In this document: positions 1 through 6,902 of the stretch, in pieces
How positions within the stretch are numbered: the stretch's first letter is position 1
Layout of the letters: each line of letters opens with the position of its first letter
Source: an uncultured Coriobacteriaceae bacterium
GTDB taxonomy: Bacteria > Actinomycetota > Coriobacteriia > Coriobacteriales > Atopobiaceae
Assembly: GCA_902788705.1 (NCBI GenBank)
Contig: CADALE010000023.1
Location: 1-36,538 of the forward strand
Direction: 5' to 3'
Length of the DNA: 36,538 nt
Position numbers and translations under genes: made by a program
The notes under the pieces: model-generated
What the model was told of the DNA's origin: nothing
The model's input: the letters and a program-made list of their open reading frames with translations, nothing else
Databases searched by the model: none

Positions 1-48
1 CTCCCGGACGTACGCGACGACCCGTGCCTCGAGCTCGACGTCTCTCAT
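1..48 (-). CDS. Start of an unidentified gene running off the left edge
   Basis: An ATG at 46-48 on the minus strand opens a frame that stays open for all 16 codons to the window edge (MRDVELEARVVAYVRE). A GGAG-type ribosome binding site lies about 8 bases upstream. The next minus-strand gene upstream ends at 137, so this would be the following gene in the same direction. Sixteen residues are too few to assign a family. They look like the start of an amphipathic helix. Confidence 0.4.
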   Translation of the reverse strand, partial: MRDVELEARVVAYVRE

Positions 49-62
49 GCGGACTCCAATCC

Positions 63-77
63 GGACCAGGATGGTCC
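63..77. promoter_or_regulatory. 15-bp perfect palindrome upstream of the edge gene
   Basis: GGACCA-GGA-TGGTCC, two 6-base arms around 3 bases, lies between the end of the methyltransferase gene and the start codon at 48. Its position suits an operator for the edge gene, but it could also be a small hairpin. No promoter hexamers stand out around it. Confidence 0.25.
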
Positions 78-136
78 AACATTTTGTCCGCACCCCCGTC
101 CCGCCGCCTTCCCTGTCCGTCCCCGGCTGCCCGAGC

Positions 137-988
137 CTACCCCGAGATGTCCATGCGGATGATCTGCATCTTCACCCGCCGGTCGCCAAGCCTTGCAAGG
201 AAGCGGTGCAGCCCCGTCACGGCAGGGTCGTCCATGTCGTAGTAGCCCAGCATGTAGCCGCGCGCCGAGACGATGGCGCCAGGACACCAGCTGCGCAGCT
301 CGGACACGTCCTCAACGCACAGGCACTCGTCATAGTTCTCCATGCCAAAGCTCTTGAAGGTCTTCCGCATCAGGAAACGCCCCAGCTTGCCGATGGTGTC
401 GAACACGATGCGGCAGCTGCCGAAGCGGTCTGCCAGCGCGCACACGATTGCCTGCACCTGCGCAGCGGTAAAATAGTGGAACACGCCCGCCGCGAAGAAG
501 ATGGCCCCGCCCGAGCCGTCAACCTCGTCCATCCAGCGAAAGTCATTGAGGTCGCAGGCGATGTTGTGCTCGCGATCCACCTCGGGCAGCAACCCTGCGC
601 GCGCCTCGATGATGTCGGGCATGTCCACGTTGTACATGAGGCAGGTGCCGTTGTCGCAGCGACGCGGTGTCTGGTCAAGCCCGCAGCCCATGTTGACCAC
701 GGCCGCATGCGGATGCAGGGTAAGGTAGTCCTTGATCTCCCACTCCATGTCCAGCTGACGCATGGCCGCCTCCAGCGCGCCAAAGCGCCAGAAGGTGCTG
801 TTGGCGTTGCCGTCCAGCTCCGAGAAGTCGTAGTCGAGCCGCGCGCACAGCTCTGCCGCGCTCGTGTCGTTGTACAGGCGCGGGAACACCTCGGCGCACA
901 GTTTGCGCCCGTACAACGGAATGATGAGGGTCTCCTGCACCGATCCTTGCTCGATGTGAATCTTCTTGGTGGTATCTGCCTGCGCCAT
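137..988 (-). CDS. Class I SAM-dependent methyltransferase, leucine carboxyl methyltransferase/TcmP-like family
   Basis: The 283-aa product resembles the LCM/PPM1-type O-methyltransferases often annotated as polyketide-synthesis O-methyltransferases. The SAM-binding motif I is visible at residues 96-105 (AVVNMGCGLD), followed by the acidic post-II element VDMPDIIEAR at 121-130. The substrate is unknown. The ATG at 988 was chosen because AGAAGGGA precedes it and the conserved N-terminus begins there. An upstream in-frame start at 1063 would add 25 residues of unlikely composition. The gene stands alone, with an inverted-repeat element (1089-1200) upstream and no biosynthetic cluster nearby, so a role in secondary metabolism is not supported by context. 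Confidence 0.85.
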   Translation of the reverse strand: MAQADTTKKIHIEQGSVQETLIIPLYGRKLCAEVFPRLYNDTSAAELCARLDYDFSELDGNANSTFWRFGALEAAMRQLDMEWEIKDYLTLHPHAAVVNMGCGLDQTPRRCDNGTCLMYNVDMPDIIEARAGLLPEVDREHNIACDLNDFRWMDEVDGSGGAIFFAAGVFHYFTAAQVQAIVCALADRFGSCRIVFDTIGKLGRFLMRKTFKSFGMENYDECLCVEDVSELRSWCPGAIVSARGYMLGYYDMDDPAVTGLHRFLARLGDRRVKMQIIRMDISG

Positions 989-1088
989 GACGACGTCCCT
1001 TCTGCACGTGGCTTGACCCACCGATGATAGCAAAAGTAAGCGTTGTCTAACATTGAGAGGCATGTAGCGGGGCCGGACAGTAGGGACG

Positions 1089-1200
1089 CGGACACTGGGG
1101 ACGTAGCACTTTGTCCGGATGCTGAAGGAGCCCGGACAAAGTGCTACGTCCCCAGTGTCCGTCCCCAGTGTCCGGACGAGGTGCTACGTCCCCAGTGTCC
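1089..1200. repeat. Dispersed inverted-repeat element, copy 1 (30-bp arms plus a third partial arm)
   Basis: Arms at 1089-1118 and 1132-1161 are perfect reverse complements of 30 bases around a 13-base loop. The arm core reads CAAAGTGCTACGTCCCC. A third arm in the right-hand orientation follows at 1172-1200 with two mismatches. The element fills the gap between the CcdA gene's stop and the methyltransferase's start. It resembles a REP/MITE-like intergenic palindrome. No U-run follows, so it is not an obvious intrinsic terminator. Related copies lie at 2583-2613 and 8185-8274. Confidence 0.85.
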
Positions 1201-1204
1201 GGCC

Positions 1205-1903
1205 CTATCCCGCTAGCAGCCGCAGCAACGCACCGAGGCGTCCCGTGGCCATGAGCAGCCCCACCGCCACAAGCAGCAGCCCGCTGGCCTTCTCGATTGC
1301 CCCGTAATGGCCACGAGCCCACGAGAGGGCGTCCTCAAGCTGGTCCACCAGCAGCGCCGATACCACGAACGGCACCCCCAGTCCCAGCGAGTAGCTTGCC
1401 AGCAGCGCGACTCCCCTGGCCATGCTGCCCTCGTCGGCGGCCAGGCTGAGCGCCGAGGCAAGAAACGTTCCCACGCACGGAGTCCAGCCGATGGCGAACA
1501 CCATGCCAAACAGCAGCGACGTGCCAAAGCTACGGGGCAGCACGCCCGATGCGGGACGCCACGTGCGACTGAGCACGGACACGCGCAGAACCCCTAGGTA
1601 GTTGAGGCCAAGGAACATCACCACGATGCCGCAGCACGCGTCCAGCACGCGCTGATGGCTGACGAGCGCCGCGCCAAGCGTTCCCGCGAAGGCCCCCAGG
1701 ATGGTGAACACCGCCCCAAAGCCCACCACGAAGCCAAGGGCGCTGCGCAGGGTCTGGGCCACCCCACCTCTCCCGGAGCCGCCTTCCGACGCCCCTGCGC
1801 CGGCACCTCCAGAGAAGTAGGCCACGTAGATGGGCAGCATCGGCAGCAGGCAGGGCGACACGAACGTGATGATGCCCTCGAGAAACGTTAGCAGCACATC
1901 CAT
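1205..1903 (-). CDS. ccdA: CcdA/DsbD-type transmembrane thiol-disulfide transporter
   Basis: This 232-aa integral membrane protein has about six hydrophobic segments and belongs to the CcdA/DsbD family. The paired redox cysteines are C18 in VSPCLLP and C143 in GWTPCVGTF, both in the expected proline-flanked contexts. Known members pass reducing equivalents from cytoplasmic thioredoxin to extracytoplasmic thioredoxin-like partners. The partner here is almost certainly the TlpA-like protein encoded 7 bases upstream in the same operon. A glycine/serine-rich loop (about residues 32-47) separates the first two segments. No cytochrome c maturation genes are in view, so the target could be any extracytoplasmic disulfide protein. 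Confidence 0.92.
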   Translation of the reverse strand: MDVLLTFLEGIITFVSPCLLPMLPIYVAYFSGGAGAGASEGGSGRGGVAQTLRSALGFVVGFGAVFTILGAFAGTLGAALVSHQRVLDACCGIVVMFLGLNYLGVLRVSVLSRTWRPASGVLPRSFGTSLLFGMVFAIGWTPCVGTFLASALSLAADEGSMARGVALLASYSLGLGVPFVVSALLVDQLEDALSWARGHYGAIEKASGLLLVAVGLLMATGRLGALLRLLAG

Positions 1904-1910
1904 AGCCGCG

Positions 1911-2504
1911 TCACACCAGCGTGTTCAAGGCGCCGCGCATCAGCGTGGGGTCGATGGCGCCAGCCGAGATGGTGAGCACCTCCCCATCGGTAGAGACCAC
2001 CACCGTGGTGGGCAGACTCCATGCGCCGAAGGCCGTGCTTGCCTCGAGCTCACTGTCGAAGTACGCGGGCAGCTCGGCAAACCCGTTGTCGGACAACCAG
2101 GTCATCGCAGCGTCCTTCGTCTCGCGCTGCCCGTCGGTGACGTCAACGAAGGCAAAGCTCACGCGGTCAGCATAGTCGCGATAGATGTCAAGGTAGTCGG
2201 GCATCTCCTGCACGCAGTACGGGCACCAGGTGGCCCAGAAGTTGATCACCAGCGGCCGCCCGTCGGCGATGGTGGAAAGCCTGAGCGGCTCGCCGAGGTC
2301 GGTGTAGACCGTGGCGTCGTGGTCGGCGAGCAGGACGGCGTCGGCGGCAGGAGCGTCTGCGGCGGCCGCCTCCTGAGCCTCGCCAGCCACGGAGCTTGGG
2401 GCTTCCTGACGGCTTGACAGCACGTCATAGCCCACGTAGCCCACAACCAGCAGCGCCACCAGGGCAATAAGCGCCAGCAGCGCCCCACGCCTCGAACCCG
2501 CCAT
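1911..2504 (-). CDS. Membrane-anchored TlpA/ResA-like thioredoxin-fold protein
   Basis: The 197-aa protein has an uncleaved-looking N-terminal hydrophobic anchor (about residues 8-26, no lipobox cysteine), an Ala-rich linker to about residue 58, then a TlpA/AhpC-TSA thioredoxin fold. The active site is WCPYC (C94/C97) and the cis-proline is P165 in SLPTTVV. It should act outside the membrane as a disulfide reductase. It is the first gene of a two-gene operon and lies only 7 bases before ccdA, whose product would keep it reduced. The start at 2504 has a GGGAGG-like ribosome binding site. The biological target cannot be read from the sequence. Confidence 0.9.
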   Translation of the reverse strand: MAGSRRGALLALIALVALLVVGYVGYDVLSSRQEAPSSVAGEAQEAAAADAPAADAVLLADHDATVYTDLGEPLRLSTIADGRPLVINFWATWCPYCVQEMPDYLDIYRDYADRVSFAFVDVTDGQRETKDAAMTWLSDNGFAELPAYFDSELEASTAFGAWSLPTTVVVSTDGEVLTISAGAIDPTLMRGALNTLV

Positions 2505-2582
2505 CTTCCCTCCTTCGCTGCGTTCCCGAAAGGATACCAGACGGGCGGCGAGCGGACACCGGTGGGGCTGGACAGCGGGGAC

Positions 2583-2613
2583 GCGGACAAAGTGCTACGT
2601 CCCCATTGTCCGC
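2583..2613. repeat. Dispersed inverted-repeat element, copy 2 (single arm)
   Basis: This is one right-hand arm of the family seen at 1089-1200 and 8185-8274, ending CATTGTCCGC instead of CAGTGTCCG. Its ends form a short internal repeat (GCGGACAA/TTGTCCGC). It sits in the divergent gap between the TlpA-like gene and the glutathione peroxidase promoter. It may be a solo or decayed copy. Confidence 0.7.
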
Positions 2614-2633
2614 GCCGGTCGGCGCAATTTTAC

Positions 2634-2665
2634 TTGTTTACAAATCGATTGTGTACAATTATAAT
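2634..2665 (+). promoter_or_regulatory. Strong promoter with paired palindromes for glutathione peroxidase
   Basis: TTTACA at 2637-2642 and TATAAT at 2660-2665 are separated by 17 bases, a near-consensus sigma-70-type promoter in an AT-rich pocket. Two 10-base imperfect palindromes of the form TTGT-NN-ACAA, at 2634-2643 (TTGTTTACAA) and 2649-2658 (TTGTGTACAA), overlap the -35 and the spacer with centres 15 bp apart. That layout fits a repressor operator such as an OhrR/MarR-type redox regulator, though the regulator is not identified. Confidence 0.75.
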
Positions 2666-2701
2666 AGTTCCAGAGAGTAACCCAACGAGAAGGGATCACC
2701 C

Positions 2702-3244
2702 ATGAACGTCTTCGACTACACCGTCACCGCCAAGGACGGCAGCGCCGTCAGCCTTTCCCAGTACCAGGGCAAGGTCCTGCTTGTGGTGAACACCGCCACC
2801 GGCTGTGGCTTCACCCCCCAGTACGATGACCTCGAGCGCATCTACGCCGCCTACCGCGAGCAGGGCTTCGAGGTGCTGGACTTCCCCTGCAACCAGTTTG
2901 CCGACCAGGCCCCCGAGTCCGACGAGGAGATCACGACCTTCTGCAAGCTCAAGTTTGGCACCGAGTTCCCGCAGTTCAAGAAGCTTGACGTGAACGGCGA
3001 AAACGCCGATCCCCTGTTTGCCGACCTCGCCACCGCCTTCCCCTTCCAGGGCTTCGGCCGTGGCCTCAAAATGAAGGCCCTCGAGACCTTCGCCGCCGCC
3101 AACAACAAGAAGTACGGTGACAAGGCCTACATCAAGTGGAACTTCACCAAGTTCCTCGTGGGCCGCGACGGCACCCCTGTGGCGCGCTTCGAGCCCACGG
3201 TCGACATGGCCGAGGTCGAGGAGGCCATCAAGGCCCAGCTCTAG
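2702..3244 (+). CDS. Glutathione peroxidase family protein (cysteine type)
   Basis: This 180-aa protein is a complete GPx/BtuE-type peroxidase. The peroxidatic residue is C35 in NTATGCGFT, a normal cysteine codon instead of selenocysteine. The FPCNQF motif supplies Gln65 and a second cysteine (C63), and WNFTKFLV near residue 144 supplies the Trp/Asn of the tetrad. Cysteine-type members generally use thioredoxin instead of glutathione and reduce hydrogen peroxide or lipid peroxides in the cytoplasm. The start has GAGAAGGGA 6 bases upstream, and a strong promoter lies at 2637-2665. It is monocistronic and convergent with the aldo/keto reductase. Confidence 0.95.
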   Translation: MNVFDYTVTAKDGSAVSLSQYQGKVLLVVNTATGCGFTPQYDDLERIYAAYREQGFEVLDFPCNQFADQAPESDEEITTFCKLKFGTEFPQFKKLDVNGENADPLFADLATAFPFQGFGRGLKMKALETFAAANNKKYGDKAYIKWNFTKFLVGRDGTPVARFEPTVDMAEVEEAIKAQL

Positions 3245-3306
3245 GCCCCAAGTCCAGGCCGTCCCCACGGACGAGGACGCCACCCCACAGCACCGACGAC
3301 ACAGAA

Positions 3307-3337
3307 GGCGCGCCGAGGAGACAATCCCCGGCGCGCC
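3307..3337. terminator. GC-rich hairpin between convergent genes
   Basis: GGCGCGCC at 3307-3314 and again at 3330-3337 can pair as an 8-bp stem around 15 bases, between the convergent glutathione peroxidase and aldo/keto reductase genes. There is no U-run on either side, so termination is inferred from position. Each arm is itself palindromic, so other pairings are possible. Confidence 0.35.
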
Positions 3338-3380
3338 ATCGCGCTCTATGGCAAGCCTCTCAGCCCCTCAGGCCCCCAGG

Positions 3381-4517
3381 CTAGTGCTCGAAGTGCTCGG
3401 CCACCTTCACCAGCGTGTCGATGATGGGCAGGTGCTGCGGGCACATCTCCTCACACTGGCCGCAGGCAATGCAGTCGCTCGCACGGCCAAACTCGCCCGT
3501 CAGGTTGTCGTAGTTGGTGAAGTTGATGGTCCAACCCTTGTGCTCGAGGTCGTCGCGCATGTCCTCGTTGTACAGCGAGAAGTACTCGGGGATGCAGATG
3601 TGCATGGGGCAGCCGTCGGTGCAGTAGTGGCAGGCGGTGCAGGCAATGGCCGTCTGGCTGTTGATGAGGTCGGCCACCTTGAAGCATGCGTCGCGCTCGG
3701 CGTCGGTAAGGGGCGTGAACTCATCCATGTAGGAGAGGTTGTCCTCCATCTGGGCCAGGTTGCTCATGCCAGACAGCACGCACATCACGCCCGGCAGGCT
3801 TGCCACAAAGCGGATGGCCCAGCTGGCAACGGACAGGTTGGGCTCCAGGCCCTTAAGCAGGGCCTCGGCCGCAGGGGGCACGTTGGCCAGCGTTCCGCCC
3901 TTGATGGGCTCCATCACCACCACCGGCTTGCCGTGGCGCTGCGCCACCTCGTAGCACTTGCGCGACTGGATCCACTCGCTCTCCCAGTCAAGGTAGTTGA
4001 TCTGCAGCTGTACGAACTCCATCTCGGGGTGCTTGGTCAGGATCTCGTCAAGCAGCTCGGGCGTATCGTGGTACGAGAAGCCCACGTGCCGCACGAGGCC
4101 GGCGGCCTTCTTGTCAAGCAGCCACTGGAAGCAGTCAAACTTCTCGTAGTGCGGATAGCTGCCCGCCTCGATGCCGTGCAGCAGGTAGTAGTCGAAGTAG
4201 CCGGCGCCCGTCTTCTCAAGCTGTGCGTTGAACACCTCATCGCGGCCCTCAAGCGAGTTGAAGAAGCCGTTGTGCAACTTGGTTGCCAGCGTGAAGCTGT
4301 CGCGCGGATAGCGGTCTACCAGCGCCTCCTTGGCTACGCGCTCGCTCGCGAAGCCGTTGTACATCCATGCGGTGTCGAAGTAGGTGAAGCCCTTGGCCAT
4401 GAACAGGTCAACCATCTGCTTCACCTGCTCGACGTCCACGCTGGCGCCGTCATTGGGATCAAGCTGTGGCATGCGCATGAGGCCAAACCCGAGCTTCTTC
4501 GCGGGCATAAGATCCAT
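3381..4517 (-). CDS. Aldo/keto reductase fused to a 2x[4Fe-4S] ferredoxin domain
   Basis: The 378-aa protein has an N-terminal aldo/keto reductase barrel with the catalytic set visible (D48, Y53, K80, H114). A C-terminal ferredoxin-like domain carries two CxxCxxCxxxC clusters (C293/296/299/303 and C349/352/355/359). This fused architecture is common in anaerobes and is thought to couple carbonyl reduction to ferredoxin or flavodoxin electrons. The substrate is unknown. GGAGAGGAG precedes the ATG. The gene follows the LysR gene in the same direction and has its own promoter (4565-4602) carrying a motif shared with the DUF3737 operon and the EFR1 ferredoxin. Confidence 0.93.
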   Translation of the reverse strand: MDLMPAKKLGFGLMRMPQLDPNDGASVDVEQVKQMVDLFMAKGFTYFDTAWMYNGFASERVAKEALVDRYPRDSFTLATKLHNGFFNSLEGRDEVFNAQLEKTGAGYFDYYLLHGIEAGSYPHYEKFDCFQWLLDKKAAGLVRHVGFSYHDTPELLDEILTKHPEMEFVQLQINYLDWESEWIQSRKCYEVAQRHGKPVVVMEPIKGGTLANVPPAAEALLKGLEPNLSVASWAIRFVASLPGVMCVLSGMSNLAQMEDNLSYMDEFTPLTDAERDACFKVADLINSQTAIACTACHYCTDGCPMHICIPEYFSLYNEDMRDDLEHKGWTINFTNYDNLTGEFGRASDCIACGQCEEMCPQHLPIIDTLVKVAEHFEH

Positions 4518-4564
4518 GAGTGCTCCTCTCCTAGTGCGGGCTGTGCCGCAATTCCCCAGCTATT

Positions 4565-4611
4565 AGTGTATGGGTAACGCGATGCAATATCCAATGCCTA
4601 TTGGTAGGCAT
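4565..4611 (-). promoter_or_regulatory. Aldo/keto reductase promoter with GGCAT regulatory motif
   Basis: Read on the minus strand, AATAGGCAT (4594-4602) is followed at once by the -35-like TGGATA (4588-4593), a 17-base spacer and TACACT (4565-4570). An 18-base dyad, ATGCCTA-TTGG-TAGGCAT (4594-4611), includes the motif. The same nine bases abut the -35 at 5692-5700 and, with changes, at 35709-35717. A LysR-type activator bound next to the -35 would fit. Confidence 0.6.
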
Positions 4612-4698
4612 CTGCCATGCGCAAGACACATGGTTTGCCGATTGGCCGCACGTGGGACAGCTGCCAGACATGCGGCGCGACGGCCACCCCACGGGTCC

Positions 4699-5607
4699 CT
4701 ATCGGCCTGCCGCGAGGTCCCCTTCGGCACAGCAGGCCCTCATCGTGTGCAGGAACACGTCGCACGCCCGCGACAGTGGCAGGTACCGCTTCCAGATAAG
4801 GTAGGAAGCCACACCCGGAGCGTCTACGAGGGGAACGAAGGCAAACGGCGTTCCCTTGCCCGACCGCACCACGCCCTCGAAGCACACGGCCACCCCCAAG
4901 CCCTGCTCCACCAGCAGCGATGCGTTGAAAAGCAGCGTATAGGTGGCAACGAGGTCGATGCCACCGCGGTCGAGGAACGAGGCGGACGGCTCCTCCACTC
5001 CCTCCTGGCGCGAACTTTGGCTGCTTGCGATAACCCTCCTGCCATGAAGGTCGTCAAGCGTGAGGCCTTCGCGGGCCGCCAGCGGGTCGTCCGAGCGCAT
5101 GAGCACGCCCCACCTGTCCATCCAGGGCAACCTCAGCCACTCGTAGCGTGCCTCGGGCTCATCACCGAACACGATGCCAAAGTCAAGCAGGCCCTTGTCC
5201 ACGCGCTCGGTGACGTCGTCGCGATTGCCCGAGTGCAGGCGAAGATGCAGCTTGGGCTGCTCGGTCGAGAGCTGGGCGGCGGCACGTGCCACCACCTCCA
5301 GGGCCCTCGACTCGCCACACCCCACCCAAACGTCGCCCTCGGCCTCGGCGGTGGGTGCGCGCATCTCCAGCTCGGTACGGTCGGCAAGGCTCACGATCTC
5401 CTCTGCGCGCTTGCGCAGCAGCATGCCCGCGTCGGTAAGCGTGACGCCACGGCTCTCGCGCACCAGCAGCTCGCACCCAAGCTCGCGCTCGAGGTCGGCC
5501 AGCTGGCGCGAAAGCGCAGGCTGGGTTATGTGCAGCGACCTAGCCGCCCGCGTCACGTTGCCCTCGCGGGCCACCGAGAGAAACGATCGCAACGTCCTGA
5601 GCTCCAT
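4699..5607 (-). CDS. LysR-family transcriptional regulator
   Basis: The 302-aa product has a typical LysR N-terminal winged helix-turn-helix (MELRTLRSFLSVAREGNVTR through LERELGCELLVR, residues 1-55) and a periplasmic-binding-like effector domain (about 90-295). The ATG at 5607 was chosen because GAAGGGA precedes it and it begins exactly at the conserved MELRTLRSF. The longer frame to 5673 would run into the operator region. LysR proteins act as tetramers that sense a small molecule and usually activate neighbouring genes. The neighbours are the Fe-S aldo/keto reductase downstream and the divergent 71-aa/DUF3737 operon, and both have the GGCAT motif at their -35. The inducer is unknown. Confidence 0.93.
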   Translation of the reverse strand: MELRTLRSFLSVAREGNVTRAARSLHITQPALSRQLADLERELGCELLVRESRGVTLTDAGMLLRKRAEEIVSLADRTELEMRAPTAEAEGDVWVGCGESRALEVVARAAAQLSTEQPKLHLRLHSGNRDDVTERVDKGLLDFGIVFGDEPEARYEWLRLPWMDRWGVLMRSDDPLAAREGLTLDDLHGRRVIASSQSSRQEGVEEPSASFLDRGGIDLVATYTLLFNASLLVEQGLGVAVCFEGVVRSGKGTPFAFVPLVDAPGVASYLIWKRYLPLSRACDVFLHTMRACCAEGDLAAGR

Positions 5608-5662
5608 GCGGCTTCCCTTCGTCATGCGGATGGCGCCAGCATCACGCCGGCGCTGGTGCATC

Positions 5663-5677
5663 ATAATCGACAATTAT
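5663..5677. promoter_or_regulatory. T-N11-A LysR box in the divergent intergenic region
   Basis: ATAAT-CGACA-ATTAT is a perfect 5-bp dyad that contains the canonical LysR T-N11-A pattern (T5664 and A5676). It lies 56 bases upstream of the lysR start, where autoregulation sites usually sit, and just upstream of the DUF3737-operon promoter. Confidence 0.55.
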
Positions 5678-5691
5678 CATAAAGCATTATT

Positions 5692-5729
5692 AATAGGCAT
5701 TTGTTATATGTTCTCGCCCAGCGTATCGT
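5692..5729 (+). promoter_or_regulatory. Promoter of the 71-aa/DUF3737 operon with GGCAT motif
   Basis: AATAGGCAT (5692-5700) directly precedes TTGTTA (-35, 5701-5706), then a 17-base spacer and TATCGT (-10, 5724-5729). The motif and spacing match the promoters at 4565-4602 (minus) and 35709-35746 (plus). Confidence 0.6.
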
Positions 5730-5758
5730 TATGCTCGTCAACGTACGAGGGGGATGCC

Positions 5759-5974
5759 ATGCACAGCGACGTCGAGACCTGCCTGCGCGATGCGGGCTGC
5801 AACGAAGCCTTCATCGAGCGCTATCGTGCCCGCGAGGCCGAGGGCGACACTGACACGTGCCTCAAGCTGCTGCGACTTCATCGCTGCGAGCTTGTCTGCG
5901 CCCTTCACGAGGCGCAACGGCCCATCGACGTGTGCGACTGGATCATCCATGACCTGGAGGCGACCAATGCCTGA
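5759..5974 (+). CDS. Small cysteine-rich helical protein, uncharacterised family
   Basis: This 71-aa protein starts at ATG 5759 behind GAGGGGG. It has six cysteines and a helical, charged body with the patterns LLRLHRCELVCALHEAQ and IDVCDWIIHDLE. It resembles a small uncharacterised family (hypothetical proteins with an Lr.hR..Ll..lH..Q..id..dyli pattern) that I recall beside LysR, flavodoxin and DUF3737 genes in anaerobes. It has no signal peptide or membrane segment. Its stop codon overlaps the start of the DUF3737 gene by 8 bases, so the two are translationally coupled. The function is unknown. The promoter links it to redox genes. Confidence 0.8.
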   Translation: MHSDVETCLRDAGCNEAFIERYRAREAEGDTDTCLKLLRLHRCELVCALHEAQRPIDVCDWIIHDLEATNA

Positions 5975-6815
5975 GAGAACCTACATTCAAGACCAGCAGC
6001 TTGACGAGGAGCGCACCCTGTACGGGCTGCGCCATGCCACGCTGTCCAACGTGACCTTTGCCGGGCCTGCCGACGGCGAGAGCGCCCTCAAGGAGTGCGT
6101 CGACATCGCCATCGAGGACTCGCTCTTCGAGCTGCGCTACCCCATGTGGCACATAGATGGCCTGAGCGTTGCCGGCAGCACGCTCACCGACACCTGCCGC
6201 GCCGCCCTCTGGTACGACCAGGACGTGCGCATCGCCAACAGCAGGCTGCTGGGCATCAAGGCACTGCGCGCTTGCACCAACGTGACGCTAGACCACTCCA
6301 CCATCAGCTCGCCGGAGTTTGGGTGGAAGTGCGAGCGCGTGTCGCTAAGCAACTGCACCATCGAGGCTGAGTATGCCTTTCTTGACAGCCGTGACCTGCG
6401 GCTTGTTGACACCAACCTCACGGGCAAGTACTCGTTCCAGTACGTGGAGAACCTCGTCATCGAAGGTGGTGTCTTTGACACCAAGGACGCCTTCTGGCAT
6501 GCGCGCAACGTGACGGTACGCAACGCCGTGCTGAAGGGCGAGTACCTGGGCTGGTACTCCGAAGGCCTCACGCTCGAGCACTGCCACATCGAGGGCACCC
6601 AGCCGCTGGTCAACTGCCGCAACCTCACGCTGGTGGACTGCGAGATGGCCAACTGCGACCTCGCCTTCGAGGGCTCTGACGTGCAGGCCACGGTACGCGG
6701 GCACGTGGACTCCATCCGCGACCCCCGCTCGGGCCGCATCGAGGTGGAGTCGCTTGGCCAGATGGTGCACGACACCGTTGCCGGATGTGGCGCCCAGGTC
6801 ATCGTGCGCAACTAG
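5967..6815 (+). CDS. DUF3737 family right-handed beta-helix protein
   Basis: The 282-aa protein matches DUF3737 and consists of short repeated beta-strands (patterns such as SNCTIEAEYAFLDSRDLRLV and VTLDHSTISS) that form a pentapeptide-like or right-handed beta-helix solenoid. No enzyme motif is visible. It starts within the last codons of the 71-aa gene (8-base overlap) and ends at a strong bidirectional terminator. DUF3737 genes are common in gut and oral anaerobes near flavodoxins and aldo/keto reductases, which agrees with the LysR and Fe-S reductase next door. The molecular function is not known. Confidence 0.88.
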   Translation: MPERTYIQDQQLDEERTLYGLRHATLSNVTFAGPADGESALKECVDIAIEDSLFELRYPMWHIDGLSVAGSTLTDTCRAALWYDQDVRIANSRLLGIKALRACTNVTLDHSTISSPEFGWKCERVSLSNCTIEAEYAFLDSRDLRLVDTNLTGKYSFQYVENLVIEGGVFDTKDAFWHARNVTVRNAVLKGEYLGWYSEGLTLEHCHIEGTQPLVNCRNLTLVDCEMANCDLAFEGSDVQATVRGHVDSIRDPRSGRIEVESLGQMVHDTVAGCGAQVIVRN

Positions 6816-6832
6816 ATAATGGTTCCAAAAAA

Positions 6833-6869
6833 GAGCATCCCCTTCGGTACGGTACCGGAGGGGATGCTC
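6833..6869. terminator. Bidirectional intrinsic terminator
   Basis: GAGCATCCCCT (6833-6843) and AGGGGATGCTC (6859-6869) form a perfect 11-bp stem. TTTT follows closely on the plus strand (CCCTTTT), and a run of six A's precedes it, giving a U-run for minus-strand transcripts. It separates the convergent DUF3737 and CobW genes. Confidence 0.92.
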
Positions 6870-6902
6870 CCTTTTGTAACGGTTATCCGTTGAGCTTGGT
6901 GC

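Noticed and set aside
3117..5682. Long plus-strand frames opposite the aldo/keto reductase and LysR genes
   Set aside because: They mirror clear minus-strand genes with full catalytic or DNA-binding motifs. Their translations show no recognisable domains.
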